A DNA stretch of 64,000 nucleotides, from positions 62,001-126,000 of the forward strand of contig JACZKP010000111.1 of assembly GCA_014860005.1 (NCBI GenBank), in the 5' to 3' direction. A program made the translations under genes and the position numbers. Of the stretch, positions 18,223 through 27,429 are shown one piece after another (within the stretch, counting starts at the first letter, position 1; each line of letters starts with the position of its first letter). The notes beneath the pieces are model-generated. The model searched no databases. It saw nothing but the letters and a program-made list of their open reading frames with translations, and was not told where the DNA came from. Source of the stretch: Verrucomicrobiota bacterium. Its GTDB lineage: Bacteria > Verrucomicrobiota > Verrucomicrobiae > Limisphaerales > UBA11358.

Positions 18223-19056
18223 ATGAACCTCACTGACCCATATTTGCCGCTGAACCATCGGCTGATCGCCGCCAACTTCCGCAATGTTAGCTTTGTAACA
18301 CTGGCCTTGTTCTTGATCTTCACGAGCGGCAATTCCAGTTACGCGTATGAGGATTACGGTGGTTGCGAAAGCTGCCACGGCAACTTCCGGGGTTCGACCT
18401 CAACCAAAGGCACGGTCTTTCCAAACAACAACAACCATGACATGCATCGGAACAGCGCCAACATGGGCACGGCCTGCAATCTTTGCCATACCGGCTCCAG
18501 TCGCGTACCCACTTTCATCGGCACTTCAAATGGCACCGCCAACAACCCAGGGTTGGGCTGCACGGGTTGCCACGTGGCGTCGGGATTGCGCGCCCACCAT
18601 ATCAACAACGGCGTCACCGAATGTCTCGACTGCCACGATGCGGAAGCTGCGCCCGCTGAGAATGTGAAGCCGCCGTATTACGGCACGGCCGACACCAAAG
18701 CCAACAATCCCGGCAATACTGCGCTGGCCGCCAACACTAATGAAAATTGGTCGGTGGGAGACTTTCTGGGTTTGGATAACGACGGGAACAATCTTTATGA
18801 CGTGGCTGACTACGCCATCGGCCCCTATCGCCTCCTGAGCGCCATACCCGAAGGCAACAATATCCGGGTTACGTGGCTGACGGCAGGTGGCCGGACCAAC
18901 ACGGTGCAGGCGGCTGGAGCAGTGAATGACACCTACACGAATCTCAGTGCCAATCTCGCGATTCCCGGCGTCGGCCCGGTCACCACCAATTATCTCGACG
19001 TGGGCGGCGCCGCCAATGTAGCGCGCTTTTACCGGTTGAAATCCTCCGTGCCGTGA
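18223..19056 (+). CDS. exported tetraheme c-type cytochrome
   Basis: A 277-residue protein with a signal peptide (VTLALFLIFTSGNSSYAY). Four CxxCH haem-binding motifs occur in the first half: CESCH, CNLCH, CTGCH and CLDCH, with scattered His residues that could serve as distal ligands (NNNHDMH, RAHHINN). A Ca-binding-like LDNDGNNLYDVADYA segment (dockerin/EF-hand-like) and an FN3-like C-terminal region ending FYRLKSSVP follow. It is probably a periplasmic or extracellular electron carrier. It sits 38 bases after the InlB-repeat gene and ahead of the DUF2271 and apbE genes, which suggests a shared redox role. Confidence 0.9.
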   Translation: MNLTDPYLPLNHRLIAANFRNVSFVTLALFLIFTSGNSSYAYEDYGGCESCHGNFRGSTSTKGTVFPNNNNHDMHRNSANMGTACNLCHTGSSRVPTFIGTSNGTANNPGLGCTGCHVASGLRAHHINNGVTECLDCHDAEAAPAENVKPPYYGTADTKANNPGNTALAANTNENWSVGDFLGLDNDGNNLYDVADYAIGPYRLLSAIPEGNNIRVTWLTAGGRTNTVQAAGAVNDTYTNLSANLAIPGVGPVTTNYLDVGGAANVARFYRLKSSVP

Positions 19057-19094
19057 CTGGAGTAGTTGGTGTTTACAAAAGTGAGATTAACGCC

Positions 19095-19364
19095 ATGAGT
19101 TGCCGGTGTTGTCAGCCTGGGCTGGTGCGATGTCGCCAATTGAGTTTTCGGTGTTGTGCGCGCCCGCCGAGGATGGTGGTCCACGGGCGCGACCGCTGTC
19201 AGGTTTTGGTGGTCGCGGTCAGTCTCAGCCTGGGACTGTTGCAGCACACCACCAGGTATGCGCAATGGCTGATGAGCTTTTGGCAGTTTCCGGTTGGATT
19301 ACCGGGCAAGGTCTCCGGCTATGCTGAGAACTCATCAACCAGAAATAGCCTGGCGAACGAGTGA
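19095..19364 (+). CDS. possible small membrane protein
   Basis: An 89-residue frame in the 404-base gap between the cytochrome and DUF2271 genes. It is Cys/Arg-rich at the start and has one plausible hydrophobic stretch (CQVLVVAVSLSLGLLQ) followed by an aromatic segment (YAQWLMSFWQFPVGLPG). No family is recognised and the start is uncertain. It may simply be an open frame in non-coding DNA; apart from this nothing else is visible in the gap. Confidence 0.25.
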   Translation: MSCRCCQPGLVRCRQLSFRCCARPPRMVVHGRDRCQVLVVAVSLSLGLLQHTTRYAQWLMSFWQFPVGLPGKVSGYAENSSTRNSLANE

Positions 19365-19460
19365 GTGGCTCACTGCGGGTTTATGCCAAGCAAGCCCAAG
19401 GGATTCGGGCCCATGGTCCATGGCGGTCGAAAGGCCGAAACTTTTGAGAAAGACATTGTT

Positions 19461-20492
19461 ATGAATCACTGCTGGAAAACTCTCTGCACTCTGGCGCTGG
19501 CCTTGAGTCTCTTACCCACCCCCTCGCCGGCACAAACGGCTGGGTCGGCCAAACTCGAAGCTACCATCCTCGATTACACCGGCACCAGCGGTGCCAGCCA
19601 CTACACCGTCGTGTGGGTCACGACCCAGGCGGGTGCGTTCATCAAGAGCCTGCGGAAACAGGGGCCAAGCAGTTGGACCAGTTCGGAGTGGGGTAAACAC
19701 TGCGGCACATGGAACACCGCCCGGGCAGGCAGCACCGTATTAGACGGCTACTCCAGCGCCACGGCGACGACTTACACTGGCACCAACAGTCCGGTCATTT
19801 TGACGTGGAACGGCCGCGACGCGAGCAACAACCTGATGCCGGATGGCAACTACAAGTTTTGGATTCAGTATGCGGAGAATTCCGGCCAAGGCCCCGTCAC
19901 CACCAGCGGATTGCTTTGGAACAAGGGAGCCGCGGCAGCGACCAACAATTACGCGAATCAGGGCGCCAATTTCGCCAACATGAAGATTATCTGGAGCCCG
20001 GCCGCAACGCCCCCGACCATCACAAGCGTTGCCCTGCCAGCCACCGGCACCGTTGGCGTGCCGTACCACTTCAACTGCACGGCAAATGGCAGTGCCCCGA
20101 TAATGTTTGCCGCGCTGGGTCTACCCACCGGATTGACGATCAACTCAGCCGGCGTGATCTCCGGCAACCCGACGGCAGCGGGCACGTTCTCCGGAACGAT
20201 CACCGCAGCCAACGGCACCCTCCCAAACGCAACGCAACCCTTCTCCATCGTCGTCAGTATGGTGCCGGCGAACATCACCGCCATTCAGTTGCGCGCGAAT
20301 AGCCTGGTGCTCAACGGCAGCGGTCCGCCGAATGGAGTCTATACCGTGCTCGTCTCGACGAATGCGGACACTGTGCCCGCCCAATGGACGACGATCACAA
20401 CGAACTCGTTTGACGGCGCCGGCAATTTCAGCTTCACGAACGCGATCAGTTCCGGCGTGCCGCAGGAATTCTATCAACTCAGAGTGCCGTGA
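19461..20492 (+). CDS. DUF2271 / FlgD-Ig-like exported protein with putative Ig domain
   Basis: A 343-residue protein with a signal peptide (ALALSLLPTPSPAQ). Residues ~30-170 match the DUF2271 layout: HYTVVWVTTQAGAFIKSLRKQG, a Trp-rich middle, DGYSSATATTYTG and LTWNGRDASNNLMPDGNYKFWIQYAE. Residues ~185-280 form a putative Ig (He_PIG-like) domain with LPTGLTINSAGVISGNPTAAG. The C-terminus ends EFYQLRVP. DUF2271 genes often neighbour apbE, as here (33 bases downstream). The motifs TSGAS and DGYSSAT resemble the D..[ST]GA[ST] site at which ApbE attaches FMN, though neither matches exactly. ATG 19461 gives the signal peptide directly; the frame is open upstream to 19365. Confidence 0.82.
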   Translation: MNHCWKTLCTLALALSLLPTPSPAQTAGSAKLEATILDYTGTSGASHYTVVWVTTQAGAFIKSLRKQGPSSWTSSEWGKHCGTWNTARAGSTVLDGYSSATATTYTGTNSPVILTWNGRDASNNLMPDGNYKFWIQYAENSGQGPVTTSGLLWNKGAAAATNNYANQGANFANMKIIWSPAATPPTITSVALPATGTVGVPYHFNCTANGSAPIMFAALGLPTGLTINSAGVISGNPTAAGTFSGTITAANGTLPNATQPFSIVVSMVPANITAIQLRANSLVLNGSGPPNGVYTVLVSTNADTVPAQWTTITTNSFDGAGNFSFTNAISSGVPQEFYQLRVP

Positions 20493-20524
20493 CTTGGCAA
20501 TGGTGAATTGGCGGAGACCGCACG

Positions 20525-21574
20525 ATGAAACGCAAAGCTCTGTTTGTCCTCGGCTTGGTCATCGCCGCCTTCGCGACGAGCGTCAACTCCGTCCAGGCCG
20601 AACTGCCGGTCATCCGGTGGCAGGGCCGGACGATGGGCAGCCCATACACCGTCCAGGTTGTCGGCACGAATCTTTCGCCGCTGGAGATTGACACGCTCAA
20701 GGCGGAAGTGGAGGCCCGGTTGAAGGAAATCAACCGTCAGATGTCGCACTACCAACTGGACAGCGAGTTATCGCAATTCAATCGTGCGCCCGCCAATAAA
20801 CCCTTCAAAGTCTCGCCCGAGTTCGCTCGCGTGGTCCGCTTCTCGTTGGAAATGTACCGTCGGTCGCAGGGAGCGTTTGATCCCACACTGTCGCCCGTCA
20901 TCAACCTCTGGGGCTTTGGTGAGAAGACGGATCAGCGCAGCGTGCCACCAGAGGCCGAACTCAAGGCGGCAATGAGAAAGACCGGCGGCCAGCATCTCTC
21001 AGTCACCGCCAATGACGAACTGGTAAAAGCCCTCCCGGACCTGACCCTCAACCTGAGCGCGGTGGCCAAGGGTTTTGGCGTGGACGAGATGGTGCGGGTT
21101 CTGTGCGGACACGGGCTGACCAATGTCTATGCCTCGATTGCGGGCGAGGTGATGGGGCTGGGGCACAATTCGCGGGGAACGCCCTGGCAAGTGGGCATCT
21201 CCGCACCCGTGGCGCACTGGAAAGAGGACGATCCGATGGCAGCCGTGGTATCGCTTTCCGATCAGGCCCTCTCTACTTCCGGGGACTACCAGAAGTTTTT
21301 CACCGACCCGCAAGGCCGGCGATTGAGTCACATCGTTGATCCCAAGACCGGCTGGCCCGTGCAACACAACATCGGCGGGCTATCGGTCGTGGCGCCAGAT
21401 AGCATGACAGCGGACGCCTTGGGCACGACGCTGTTCGTACTCGGCGCCGAAGCAGGACTGAAGTTCATCGAGTCCTGGACCAATGCGGCGGCGCTTTTCA
21501 TCGTGCGAGAGGCGGACGGGCAATATCGGCAGATTCGCAGCTCGCGATTCCCGTTGAAGCCATCCCTCAACTGA
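20525..21574 (+). CDS. apbE: FAD:protein FMN transferase
   Basis: A 349-residue enzyme that covalently attaches FMN from FAD to a Thr/Ser of exported target proteins. A signal peptide (ALFVLGLVIAAFATSVNSVQA) indicates periplasmic location. Family motifs are present: GRTMGSPYTV, MSHYQLDSELSQFN, AFDPTLSPVINLWGFG, LNLSAVAKGFGVD, HIVDPKTGWPV and the DSMTADALGTTLFVLG metal-binding segment. The usual N.GGEI segment reads ASIAGEVMGLG here, a small variation. It is the last gene of the run starting at 13464 and lies 33 bases after the DUF2271 gene, its most likely partner. Confidence 0.94.
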   Translation: MKRKALFVLGLVIAAFATSVNSVQAELPVIRWQGRTMGSPYTVQVVGTNLSPLEIDTLKAEVEARLKEINRQMSHYQLDSELSQFNRAPANKPFKVSPEFARVVRFSLEMYRRSQGAFDPTLSPVINLWGFGEKTDQRSVPPEAELKAAMRKTGGQHLSVTANDELVKALPDLTLNLSAVAKGFGVDEMVRVLCGHGLTNVYASIAGEVMGLGHNSRGTPWQVGISAPVAHWKEDDPMAAVVSLSDQALSTSGDYQKFFTDPQGRRLSHIVDPKTGWPVQHNIGGLSVVAPDSMTADALGTTLFVLGAEAGLKFIESWTNAAALFIVREADGQYRQIRSSRFPLKPSLN

Positions 21575-21624
21575 CCTGAAGGTGGCACTTTGCGTTCCAA
21601 TCCTTCCACGCCGCCCCGCTTATT

Positions 21625-23103
21625 TCACATAGCTTCGGTGTGGAGCGCAGGCTTCGCCTTATGCCAGTCCGTGCTCTGCTCAAACGCGTGCGCGATGCGC
21701 AGGATCGTTTCTTCGCCGAACGGTTTTCCAAGCAGTTGCAGGCCAATCGGCAACTTGGGCGAGGCAGTGAAACCGCACGGCACACTCAGACCGCAGTTGC
21801 CAACCAGGTTGCAGGAGATTGTGAAAATATCAGCCAGGTACATTTGCAGCGGATCATCAGCCTTTTCGCCAATCTTGAACGCCGCCGTGGGCGAAGTCGG
21901 TGTCACGATGGCGTCCACCTGCTCAAACGCCTTGAGGAAATCCTGCCGGATGAGCGTGCGGACTTTCTGGGCGCGCAAGTAGTAGGCGTCGTAGTAGCCA
22001 CTGCTCAGGACATAAGTGCCAAGGATGATGCGGCGTTTCACCTCCGCACCGAATCCCGCTCCGCGGGTCCGCGCATACAACTCGTTCGGGTCCGCTCCGT
22101 CCACCCGCGCGCCGTAGCGGATGCCGTCGAAGCGCGCCAGATTCGCCGAAGCCTCAGCGGTGGCGATGATGTAATAAGTCGCAATGGCGTAATCCGTGTG
22201 CGGCAGGGAAATCTCCACGATCTCCGCACCGAGGCTGGCGAAGTGTTGCACGGCTCGTTGCACGGCTTCTCTCACTTCCGCGTCCAGACCACCGATCATG
22301 TACTCCTTGGGCAGTCCAAGCTTCAAACCTTTGATATCGCCGTGCAACGCCGTCGGGTAGTCCGGCACCGGTTGCGGCACGCTGGTGGAGTCGCGGGCAT
22401 CGTGACCCGCAATCACTCCCAACATGGTCGCGGCATCCCGCACGTTCTTCGTGAAGCACCCGATCTGATCCAGCGACGAGGCGTAAGCCACCAGCCCGTA
22501 ACGCGACACCCGTCCGTAAGTCGGCTTCACGCCCACGCAACCGCAAAGGCCGGCTGGCTGACGAATCGAGCCGCCCGTATCCGAGCCGAGGCTGGCCAGA
22601 CATTCATCAGCCGTCACCGCTGCGGCCGAGCCCCCGGAGGAGCCGCCGGGAATGCGCGTTGTGTCCCAGGGATTGCGCGTGACGCCGAAGGCGGAATTCT
22701 CGGTGGAACTGCCCATCGCGAATTCGTCCATGTTCAACCGGCCGAAAACCACCGCCCCGGTCGCCTTGAGCTTCCCGATGACGGTTGCGTCGTAGGGCGA
22801 AATGAATTGGCCGAGAATTTTCGAGGCACAAGTCAGCGGCTGGCCTTTGACGGCGATGACGTCCTTGATGGCGATGGGCACACCGAGCAACGGTTTCTCC
22901 GCATGAGTGGCTCCGTGGGAGATGGCCTGATCCGCCGCGTCCGCTTGCGCGAGTGCATCCGCTGCGTCGTAGTTGAGGAAAGCATGGATTTGCCCGTCCA
23001 CGCGTTGGATTTGATCCAGGCAGGCCTGCGTAGCCTCGCGTGACGAAACTTCGCGCCGTGCGAGCTTCGCGGTGAGTTCAGCAATGGTGAGTTGGTTCAG
23101 CAT
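21625..23103 (-). CDS. gatA: Asp/Glu-tRNA(Asn/Gln) amidotransferase subunit A
   Basis: A 492-residue amidase-signature protein that releases ammonia from glutamine for the GatCAB transamidation of Glu-tRNA(Gln) or Asp-tRNA(Asn). The Ser-cisSer-Lys triad is intact: Lys80 in IAIKDVI, Ser155 in [11 protein letters not shown] and Ser179 in [11 protein letters not shown], close to the numbering of characterised GatA proteins. ATG 23103 was chosen because [14 protein letters not shown] is the normal start; an upstream TTG adds 11 residues. gatB and gatC are not adjacent. The presence of asnS nearby suggests that its main role is Gln-tRNA formation. It is convergent with apbE, 50 bases apart. Confidence 0.95.
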   Translation of the reverse strand: MLNQLTIAELTAKLARREVSSREATQACLDQIQRVDGQIHAFLNYDAADALAQADAADQAISHGATHAEKPLLGVPIAIKDVIAVKGQPLTCASKILGQFISPYDATVIGKLKATGAVVFGRLNMDEFAMGSSTENSAFGVTRNPWDTTRIPGGSSGGSAAAVTADECLASLGSDTGGSIRQPAGLCGCVGVKPTYGRVSRYGLVAYASSLDQIGCFTKNVRDAATMLGVIAGHDARDSTSVPQPVPDYPTALHGDIKGLKLGLPKEYMIGGLDAEVREAVQRAVQHFASLGAEIVEISLPHTDYAIATYYIIATAEASANLARFDGIRYGARVDGADPNELYARTRGAGFGAEVKRRIILGTYVLSSGYYDAYYLRAQKVRTLIRQDFLKAFEQVDAIVTPTSPTAAFKIGEKADDPLQMYLADIFTISCNLVGNCGLSVPCGFTASPKLPIGLQLLGKPFGEETILRIAHAFEQSTDWHKAKPALHTEAM

Positions 23104-23199
23104 CCGCGTCTCGAAAAGTGGCGAACGCAATTCCAAAAGGCAAAATCAAACTGTTCAAAGCTGCTCAATTCCCTGTTTCCGCGAAGCGGCCGCCGTTGA

Positions 23200-23589
23200 T
23201 TACGGACCTGGCGGGGATGGTAATGAGCGCGACAGCGTGTTTGTTCGTGAATCAACTGCGCGCGGACCAGCGGTTTCGGGAGAGGGCAGCCCGTCGAAGG
23301 TTGGCAAGGTTGGTTGGCCAGTGCCCAGCCTGGCTGGGTTCGCATCGGACTGGTCTTCCGGAGTGAGGACGTAAGTCACGACGGAAATCAATTGGCGAAC
23401 TTCCGCGCAACAGCGTTGATACCACTGGTGGCGGGCTTGCGCGCCCGGAGTTTCACCGGCAACTGCGAATGCCAGGGTGCTGCCGGCGGCCCAGAGCGAA
23501 GCGCCCAGCATCATCAAACTGACGGTCCAAGCCAGGCAGCGCATGGTCTTCGACTTCCGTGATTCATTCGTTTGAACATGGTTTTTCAT
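23200..23589 (-). CDS. hypothetical exported or membrane protein
   Basis: A 129-residue frame. Residues ~17-42 form a hydrophobic segment (LAWTVSLMMLGASLWAAGSTLAFAVAG) after a basic start, consistent with a signal anchor. A Cys pair (QRCCAEVRQLI) follows, then a Pro/Ser/Thr-rich tail. No family is recognised. It precedes gatA on the same strand by 96 bases and diverges from asnS. The unremarkable composition leaves open that it is not translated. Confidence 0.45.
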   Translation of the reverse strand: MKNHVQTNESRKSKTMRCLAWTVSLMMLGASLWAAGSTLAFAVAGETPGAQARHQWYQRCCAEVRQLISVVTYVLTPEDQSDANPARLGTGQPTLPTFDGLPSPETAGPRAVDSRTNTLSRSLPSPPGP

Positions 23590-23794
23590 AACGCGTGGTG
23601 TTCCGGCGCACGGTGCGCTCTTCGGTATTGCTTGGTAACCCGGCACCGGGATGATTTGTTTCAAATTTTCCTGGCTGACATCTGGCGTGCCGGCGCTGCT
23701 TTCGCCAAGGATTCGGGACGTTAACCATCGCTAAACTTCCCGCTTGCCCGCCAACTCGGCGTTTCGTCAACATCACCGCAACTGGAATGATTTA

Positions 23795-25156
23795 ATGCGC
23801 ACAATCATCAAACACATCCGGGCATTATCCGCGCCTGCGGATGCCGTCACCGTCCAAGGCTGGGTTCGCACCCGCCGCGACGCGAAGGGCTTTTCCTTTC
23901 TCGAACTCAATGACGGTTCGTGTCTGGCCAACCTCCAAGTGGTGGTGGACGCCGGCATCCCGGGCAGCGAACACCTGGCCGGCTTCACGACCGGCGCCTC
24001 GGCGGTGGTGGAAGGCAAACTGGTACCGTCCCCGGCGCCGGGACAGAAATGGGAACTGCGCGCGACGAAGATCGAACTCATCGGGACCGCCGATACCTCC
24101 TATCCACTCCAGAAGAAAGGCCACACCCTCGAGTTCCTCCGCACGATTGCCCATTTGCGTCCGCGCTCGAATCTCTTCGGCGCCGTGTTCCGCACTCGGA
24201 GCAAGCTGGCGTTCGCCGTGCATGAGTTTTTCCAGAGCCGCGAATTTGTCTATGTTCACACCCCGATCATCACGGCGAGCGATTGCGAAGGCGCCGGCGA
24301 GATGTTCCGCGTCACCACGCTCAGAGGAAAACCCGACGAGAAGCCGGAGGCGGATTTCTTTGGCAAACCCACTTACCTGACTGTGAGCGGCCAGCTAGAA
24401 GGCGAGACCTTCGCGTGCGCGTTATCGAACATTTACACCTTCGGGCCCACCTTTCGCGCCGAGAACTCGAACACCGCGCGGCACGCCGCCGAGTTCTGGA
24501 TGATTGAGCCGGAGATGGCATTTTGCGATTTGCAGGGGGACATGGATCTGGCCGAGGAATTCATCAAGGCCATGGCGCGTTACGCGTTGGAACATTGCGC
24601 CGAAGACCTCGCGTTCTTCGCCAAATTCGTGGACAAGGGCGTACATGAGCGGCTGCAATTCGTGGTGGAGCGCCCCTTCGTCCGTGTGCCTTACACCGAG
24701 GCCGTCGGGATTCTGAAGGCGTCCGGCAAACCATTTGAGTTTCCCGTGGACTACGGCCAGAACCTCCAATCCGAGCATGAACGTTTCCTGACCGAGGAAC
24801 ATTTCAAATCGCCAACGACCGTCTTCAACTATCCGCGCGAGATCAAACCCTTCTACATGCGCCTGAACGACGACGGCAAGACTGTGACCGCGATGGATGT
24901 GCTGGTGCCCGGCATCGGCGAAGTCATCGGCGGCGCGCAACGCGAAGAACGGTTGGAGCAGCTTCAAGAAAACCTGAAGACCCACCAGCTCAACCCGGAG
25001 GATTACTGGTGGTATATGGACCTGCGAAAATACGGCACCGTGCCGCACGCGGGTTTCGGCCTGGGTTTTGAGCGTTTGCTCATGTTTCTGACCGGAGTGT
25101 CAAACATCCGCGATGTGATCCCGTTCGCCCGCACGCCGGGCAACGCGGAGTTTTGA
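23795..25156 (+). CDS. asnS: asparaginyl-tRNA synthetase
   Basis: A 453-residue class IIb aminoacyl-tRNA synthetase charging tRNA(Asn). The N-terminal OB-fold anticodon-binding domain (1-105) contains [23 protein letters not shown]. The catalytic core has the class II motifs: motif 1 around [21 protein letters not shown], motif 2 [25 protein letters not shown] and motif 3 [15 protein letters not shown]; the C-terminus [17 protein letters not shown] is typical. The residues distinguish AsnRS from AspRS (SGQLEGE..A). ATG 23795 was selected because the OB-fold begins a few residues later. Its presence alongside gatA implies direct Asn-tRNA charging. Confidence 0.97.
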   Translation: MRTIIKHIRALSAPADAVTVQGWVRTRRDAKGFSFLELNDGSCLANLQVVVDAGIPGSEHLAGFTTGASAVVEGKLVPSPAPGQKWELRATKIELIGTADTSYPLQKKGHTLEFLRTIAHLRPRSNLFGAVFRTRSKLAFAVHEFFQSREFVYVHTPIITASDCEGAGEMFRVTTLRGKPDEKPEADFFGKPTYLTVSGQLEGETFACALSNIYTFGPTFRAENSNTARHAAEFWMIEPEMAFCDLQGDMDLAEEFIKAMARYALEHCAEDLAFFAKFVDKGVHERLQFVVERPFVRVPYTEAVGILKASGKPFEFPVDYGQNLQSEHERFLTEEHFKSPTTVFNYPREIKPFYMRLNDDGKTVTAMDVLVPGIGEVIGGAQREERLEQLQENLKTHQLNPEDYWWYMDLRKYGTVPHAGFGLGFERLLMFLTGVSNIRDVIPFARTPGNAEF

Positions 25157-25247
25157 GAAGCTCATCCCGGTTAACTCGTTCCAGTTGTTCTAATCGTATT
25201 AGCAACACAAGCCGTCCTTCAGCGAAACGGACGTGCTAAGATGACAC

Positions 25248-25275
25248 ACCCGCGGCAAATCACGCCTGCGGGTTT
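25248..25275 (+). terminator. possible terminator hairpin downstream of asnS
   Basis: ACCCGC (25248-25253) pairs with GCGGGT (25268-25273), extended by GGC/GCC with one bulged base, followed by only a short T run. It lies about 90 bases after the asnS stop. The T tract is weak, so it may be a non-terminating hairpin. The rest of the 291-base gap 25157-25447 shows nothing recognisable. Confidence 0.35.
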
Positions 25276-25447
25276 GCCCCGTGAGATAAGGTGATTTGAC
25301 TTCCCTGGGCTGGAGCAGGAGTTAGTAGGTGACAAGCTGGGTCAGCGCAAATGACGCGGCATGGTCAATACCTTGGTTGGCGTGTGTCGTTCATTTGGCG
25401 TCGTAACCGACATAAGCCCCGTGGCCCAGTCGGACCGTCGTGCGCTC

Positions 25448-25984
25448 TCACTCAACACTCGGAAATCCATTCGTAGTTATCAAGCGTCTCCATTTTCCTT
25501 CCAAAATCGTCCCTGCGTCCGCCTTTCCTTGGTTGGTACGCATCTCAATGGTATGCCAGGTATCATTCAACCAAACTTCTGATCTGGGAACGCCATCACC
25601 AAAAAGCGTCCGCATATAGAAGACCCCATTTTCACGGGCCTTCCACACGGAGACTAATTTCCCTTCCTTGCCATAGAGGTAAACCTCGGTTGACGAGCCT
25701 CCTTCCGGCACAGACGTAACAACCAAGACCGGTTTGCCCTCGACGAAGCAGTTGACGCTATCTCCATCTTTGAAGTTCCACACTCCCCAGATCGGTTGCT
25801 TCTTGATCTGATCCGAAATCAGTACTCCGCTTGTATCGTTCGTGTAAAGATCCACGATGGCAAAACGCTGGGCGATTGAATCCCGCTTGTGTTGGTTGAC
25901 CCTAAGCGTGATGTCCGCCAGCACTAACATGCAGCAGACCACTACAGCAGCGAATACGGCTCGTAGGGTAACCATGGTTTTCAT
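25448..25984 (-). CDS. hypothetical exported/anchored protein
   Basis: A 178-residue protein beginning with a hydrophobic signal or anchor (LRAVFAAVVVCCMLVLADITLRV). The soluble part is beta-rich (FAIVDLYTNDTSGVLISDQ, KPVLVVTSVPEGGSSTEVYLYGKEGKLVSVWK) and ends with a short acidic tail. No known domain is recognised. Its start codon overlaps the stop of the small upstream gene 25981-26190 in an ATGA arrangement, indicating translational coupling and a shared transcript. Confidence 0.65.
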   Translation of the reverse strand: MKTMVTLRAVFAAVVVCCMLVLADITLRVNQHKRDSIAQRFAIVDLYTNDTSGVLISDQIKKQPIWGVWNFKDGDSVNCFVEGKPVLVVTSVPEGGSSTEVYLYGKEGKLVSVWKARENGVFYMRTLFGDGVPRSEVWLNDTWHTIEMRTNQGKADAGTILEGKWRRLITTNGFPSVE

Positions 25985-26190
25985 TTGTCATTTGGGCCAG
26001 CGGCGAGCTCGTCGTAAACATTGGCCGGGAACACCACCCTGTTCCACAATTTGGTAGGGGCAGAGTGGGAAGCGGGAACTCTCTTGTCCGGCGTCAGCAC
26101 TGAGTCACCAGCAAGAGCGGATGCGACAGGTTGCCGCATCAGGATAAGAGCCAAGCCAAGCGGAAGCCGAATCCCAAGCGTGGTCTTCAT
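25981..26190 (-). CDS. small exported protein, coupled to 25448-25984
   Basis: A 69-residue protein whose first ~27 residues form a signal peptide (LGIRLPLGLALILMRQPVASALAG). The short mature part, about 42 residues, is polar with one aromatic pair region (TKLWNRVVFPANVYDELAAG). No family is recognised. The TGA stop overlaps the ATG of the next gene by one-base-shifted ATGA, so both are probably one operon. About 140 bases upstream on this strand the TPR-protein gene ends. Confidence 0.5.
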   Translation of the reverse strand: MKTTLGIRLPLGLALILMRQPVASALAGDSVLTPDKRVPASHSAPTKLWNRVVFPANVYDELAAGPNDK

Positions 26191-26329
26191 AAGCCAGCAA
26201 CTTGATTAAAAAGACAAATCGTTGATCCAACGACGGAATCATCGAGCCGGACCCAATTTCCGTCAATCCACCATTCCTGCGTTTTGCTTTACAACTATTG
26301 GCTAGGACGCAGGGTTTGCGCTTCCAGCC

Positions 26330-27301
26330 TTACTTGTTTTCGATGGCCGGCGGCGGAGCATTCGTGCCGCTGGCTTCGCGTTCCTTCTCCTCCAGGGTGC
26401 GCGCGAGTCGCGGCTTCAATTCCTCGTAAATCGGAAGGGTAATCAGGTTCAGGTGTGCCCGCGCCTCGGCGAAGCGGCCGGCGTGCGTCTTGACGCGGGT
26501 GAAGTGAACGTGGATGCCCTGGCGTTCGACCTCGGTTCTCGCGAGCGTGAAGGCATTGGTCCACGCCTGAAGGGCCTCGTCGTTGCGCGGCGGCTTGATG
26601 CCGTAGTAGGTCAGCGCCACATCCGAAGCCAGCGGGAGATCGTTGGGGTCAAGTTTCATCGCCTCGCGGTAAAGCACCAACGCCTTGTCGAAAACTTGTT
26701 GTTCGTTGATGCGGTAATGTTCCATCGCGTCCTTGCGGAAGAGAAAAACCGTGGTGCCGAAATTCTGATAATAGACTGGCTCCTTCGAGTTGAGCGCGAT
26801 GGCCTTCTCATAATACTCAAAGGCCTTGGTCACCGGGCCGTTGTGGCCGTGATAATTGGCCAGGTTGTTCCAGATGGCCGGGTCATTCGGATCCAACTCG
26901 CGGGCCTTTTCCAGGTGCGTGAACGCGACAGCTTCCTCGCCGATATCACTGAGGAAGCTCGCATAGGCGACGCGCACGCGGGCGTGATTGGGATGGCGTT
27001 TGATAAAGTCATCGTAACCCTGGCGCACCGTCGCAAATCGTTTGAGGATGCGTTGGTTGAGTTCCGCTGCGGGCGTGCCGGCGCCCTGCTGGGCAAAGGC
27101 GTTGTTGTCGCGAATCCACTTATCCACCTCGGCCTGCGCCTCATCGTCCTGCTCCATGAGGCGCTTGAATTCCTTCTCCACCGGATCACTGGCATCAGGA
27201 ATGGACGCGGACGCACCCGCCTGGGTGGTGCGATTACTGACCGCAGCGGGCACATTCAGTGCAACGAGCAGGCTCAAAAAGACGATTAACAAATGACTCA
27301 C
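26330..27301 (-). CDS. exported TPR-repeat protein
   Basis: A 323-residue protein with a signal peptide (LLIVFLSLLVALNVPAAVS). Residues ~95-230 contain tetratricopeptide repeats, e.g. ARVRVAYASFLSDIGEEAVAFTHLEKARELDPNDP and AIWNNLANYHGHNGPVTKAFEYYEKAIALNSKEP, both with the W/Y-A/G-A-P consensus spacing. An interrupted repeat follows (FDKALVLYREAMKLDPND). TPRs mediate protein-protein contacts; partner and role are unknown. The N-terminal half carries an acidic EKEFKRLMEQDDEAQAEVDKW helix. It stands alone 128 bases downstream of purU on the same strand. Confidence 0.8.
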   Translation of the reverse strand: MSHLLIVFLSLLVALNVPAAVSNRTTQAGASASIPDASDPVEKEFKRLMEQDDEAQAEVDKWIRDNNAFAQQGAGTPAAELNQRILKRFATVRQGYDDFIKRHPNHARVRVAYASFLSDIGEEAVAFTHLEKARELDPNDPAIWNNLANYHGHNGPVTKAFEYYEKAIALNSKEPVYYQNFGTTVFLFRKDAMEHYRINEQQVFDKALVLYREAMKLDPNDLPLASDVALTYYGIKPPRNDEALQAWTNAFTLARTEVERQGIHVHFTRVKTHAGRFAEARAHLNLITLPIYEELKPRLARTLEEKEREASGTNAPPPAIENK

Positions 27302-27429
27302 GCCGGGAAACTAGCATCTGGCGCATGGAAGTCCAACGAAGAGGGGGAGGCCAAACGGCGGTGCGTATCGTTCAGTGCTTTGTGCGTTTGCCTGTCTCAC
27401 GTATTACGTCTCACGCATCACGACAGCAC

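Noticed and set aside
21583..21593. TGGCAC followed by TTTGC, resembling a sigma-54 promoter
   Set aside because: GG to GC spacing is 6 bases instead of 10, and it lies between convergent gene ends.
21640..23043. 467-residue plus-strand frame over gatA
   Set aside because: Antisense shadow; gatA carries its full catalytic triad.
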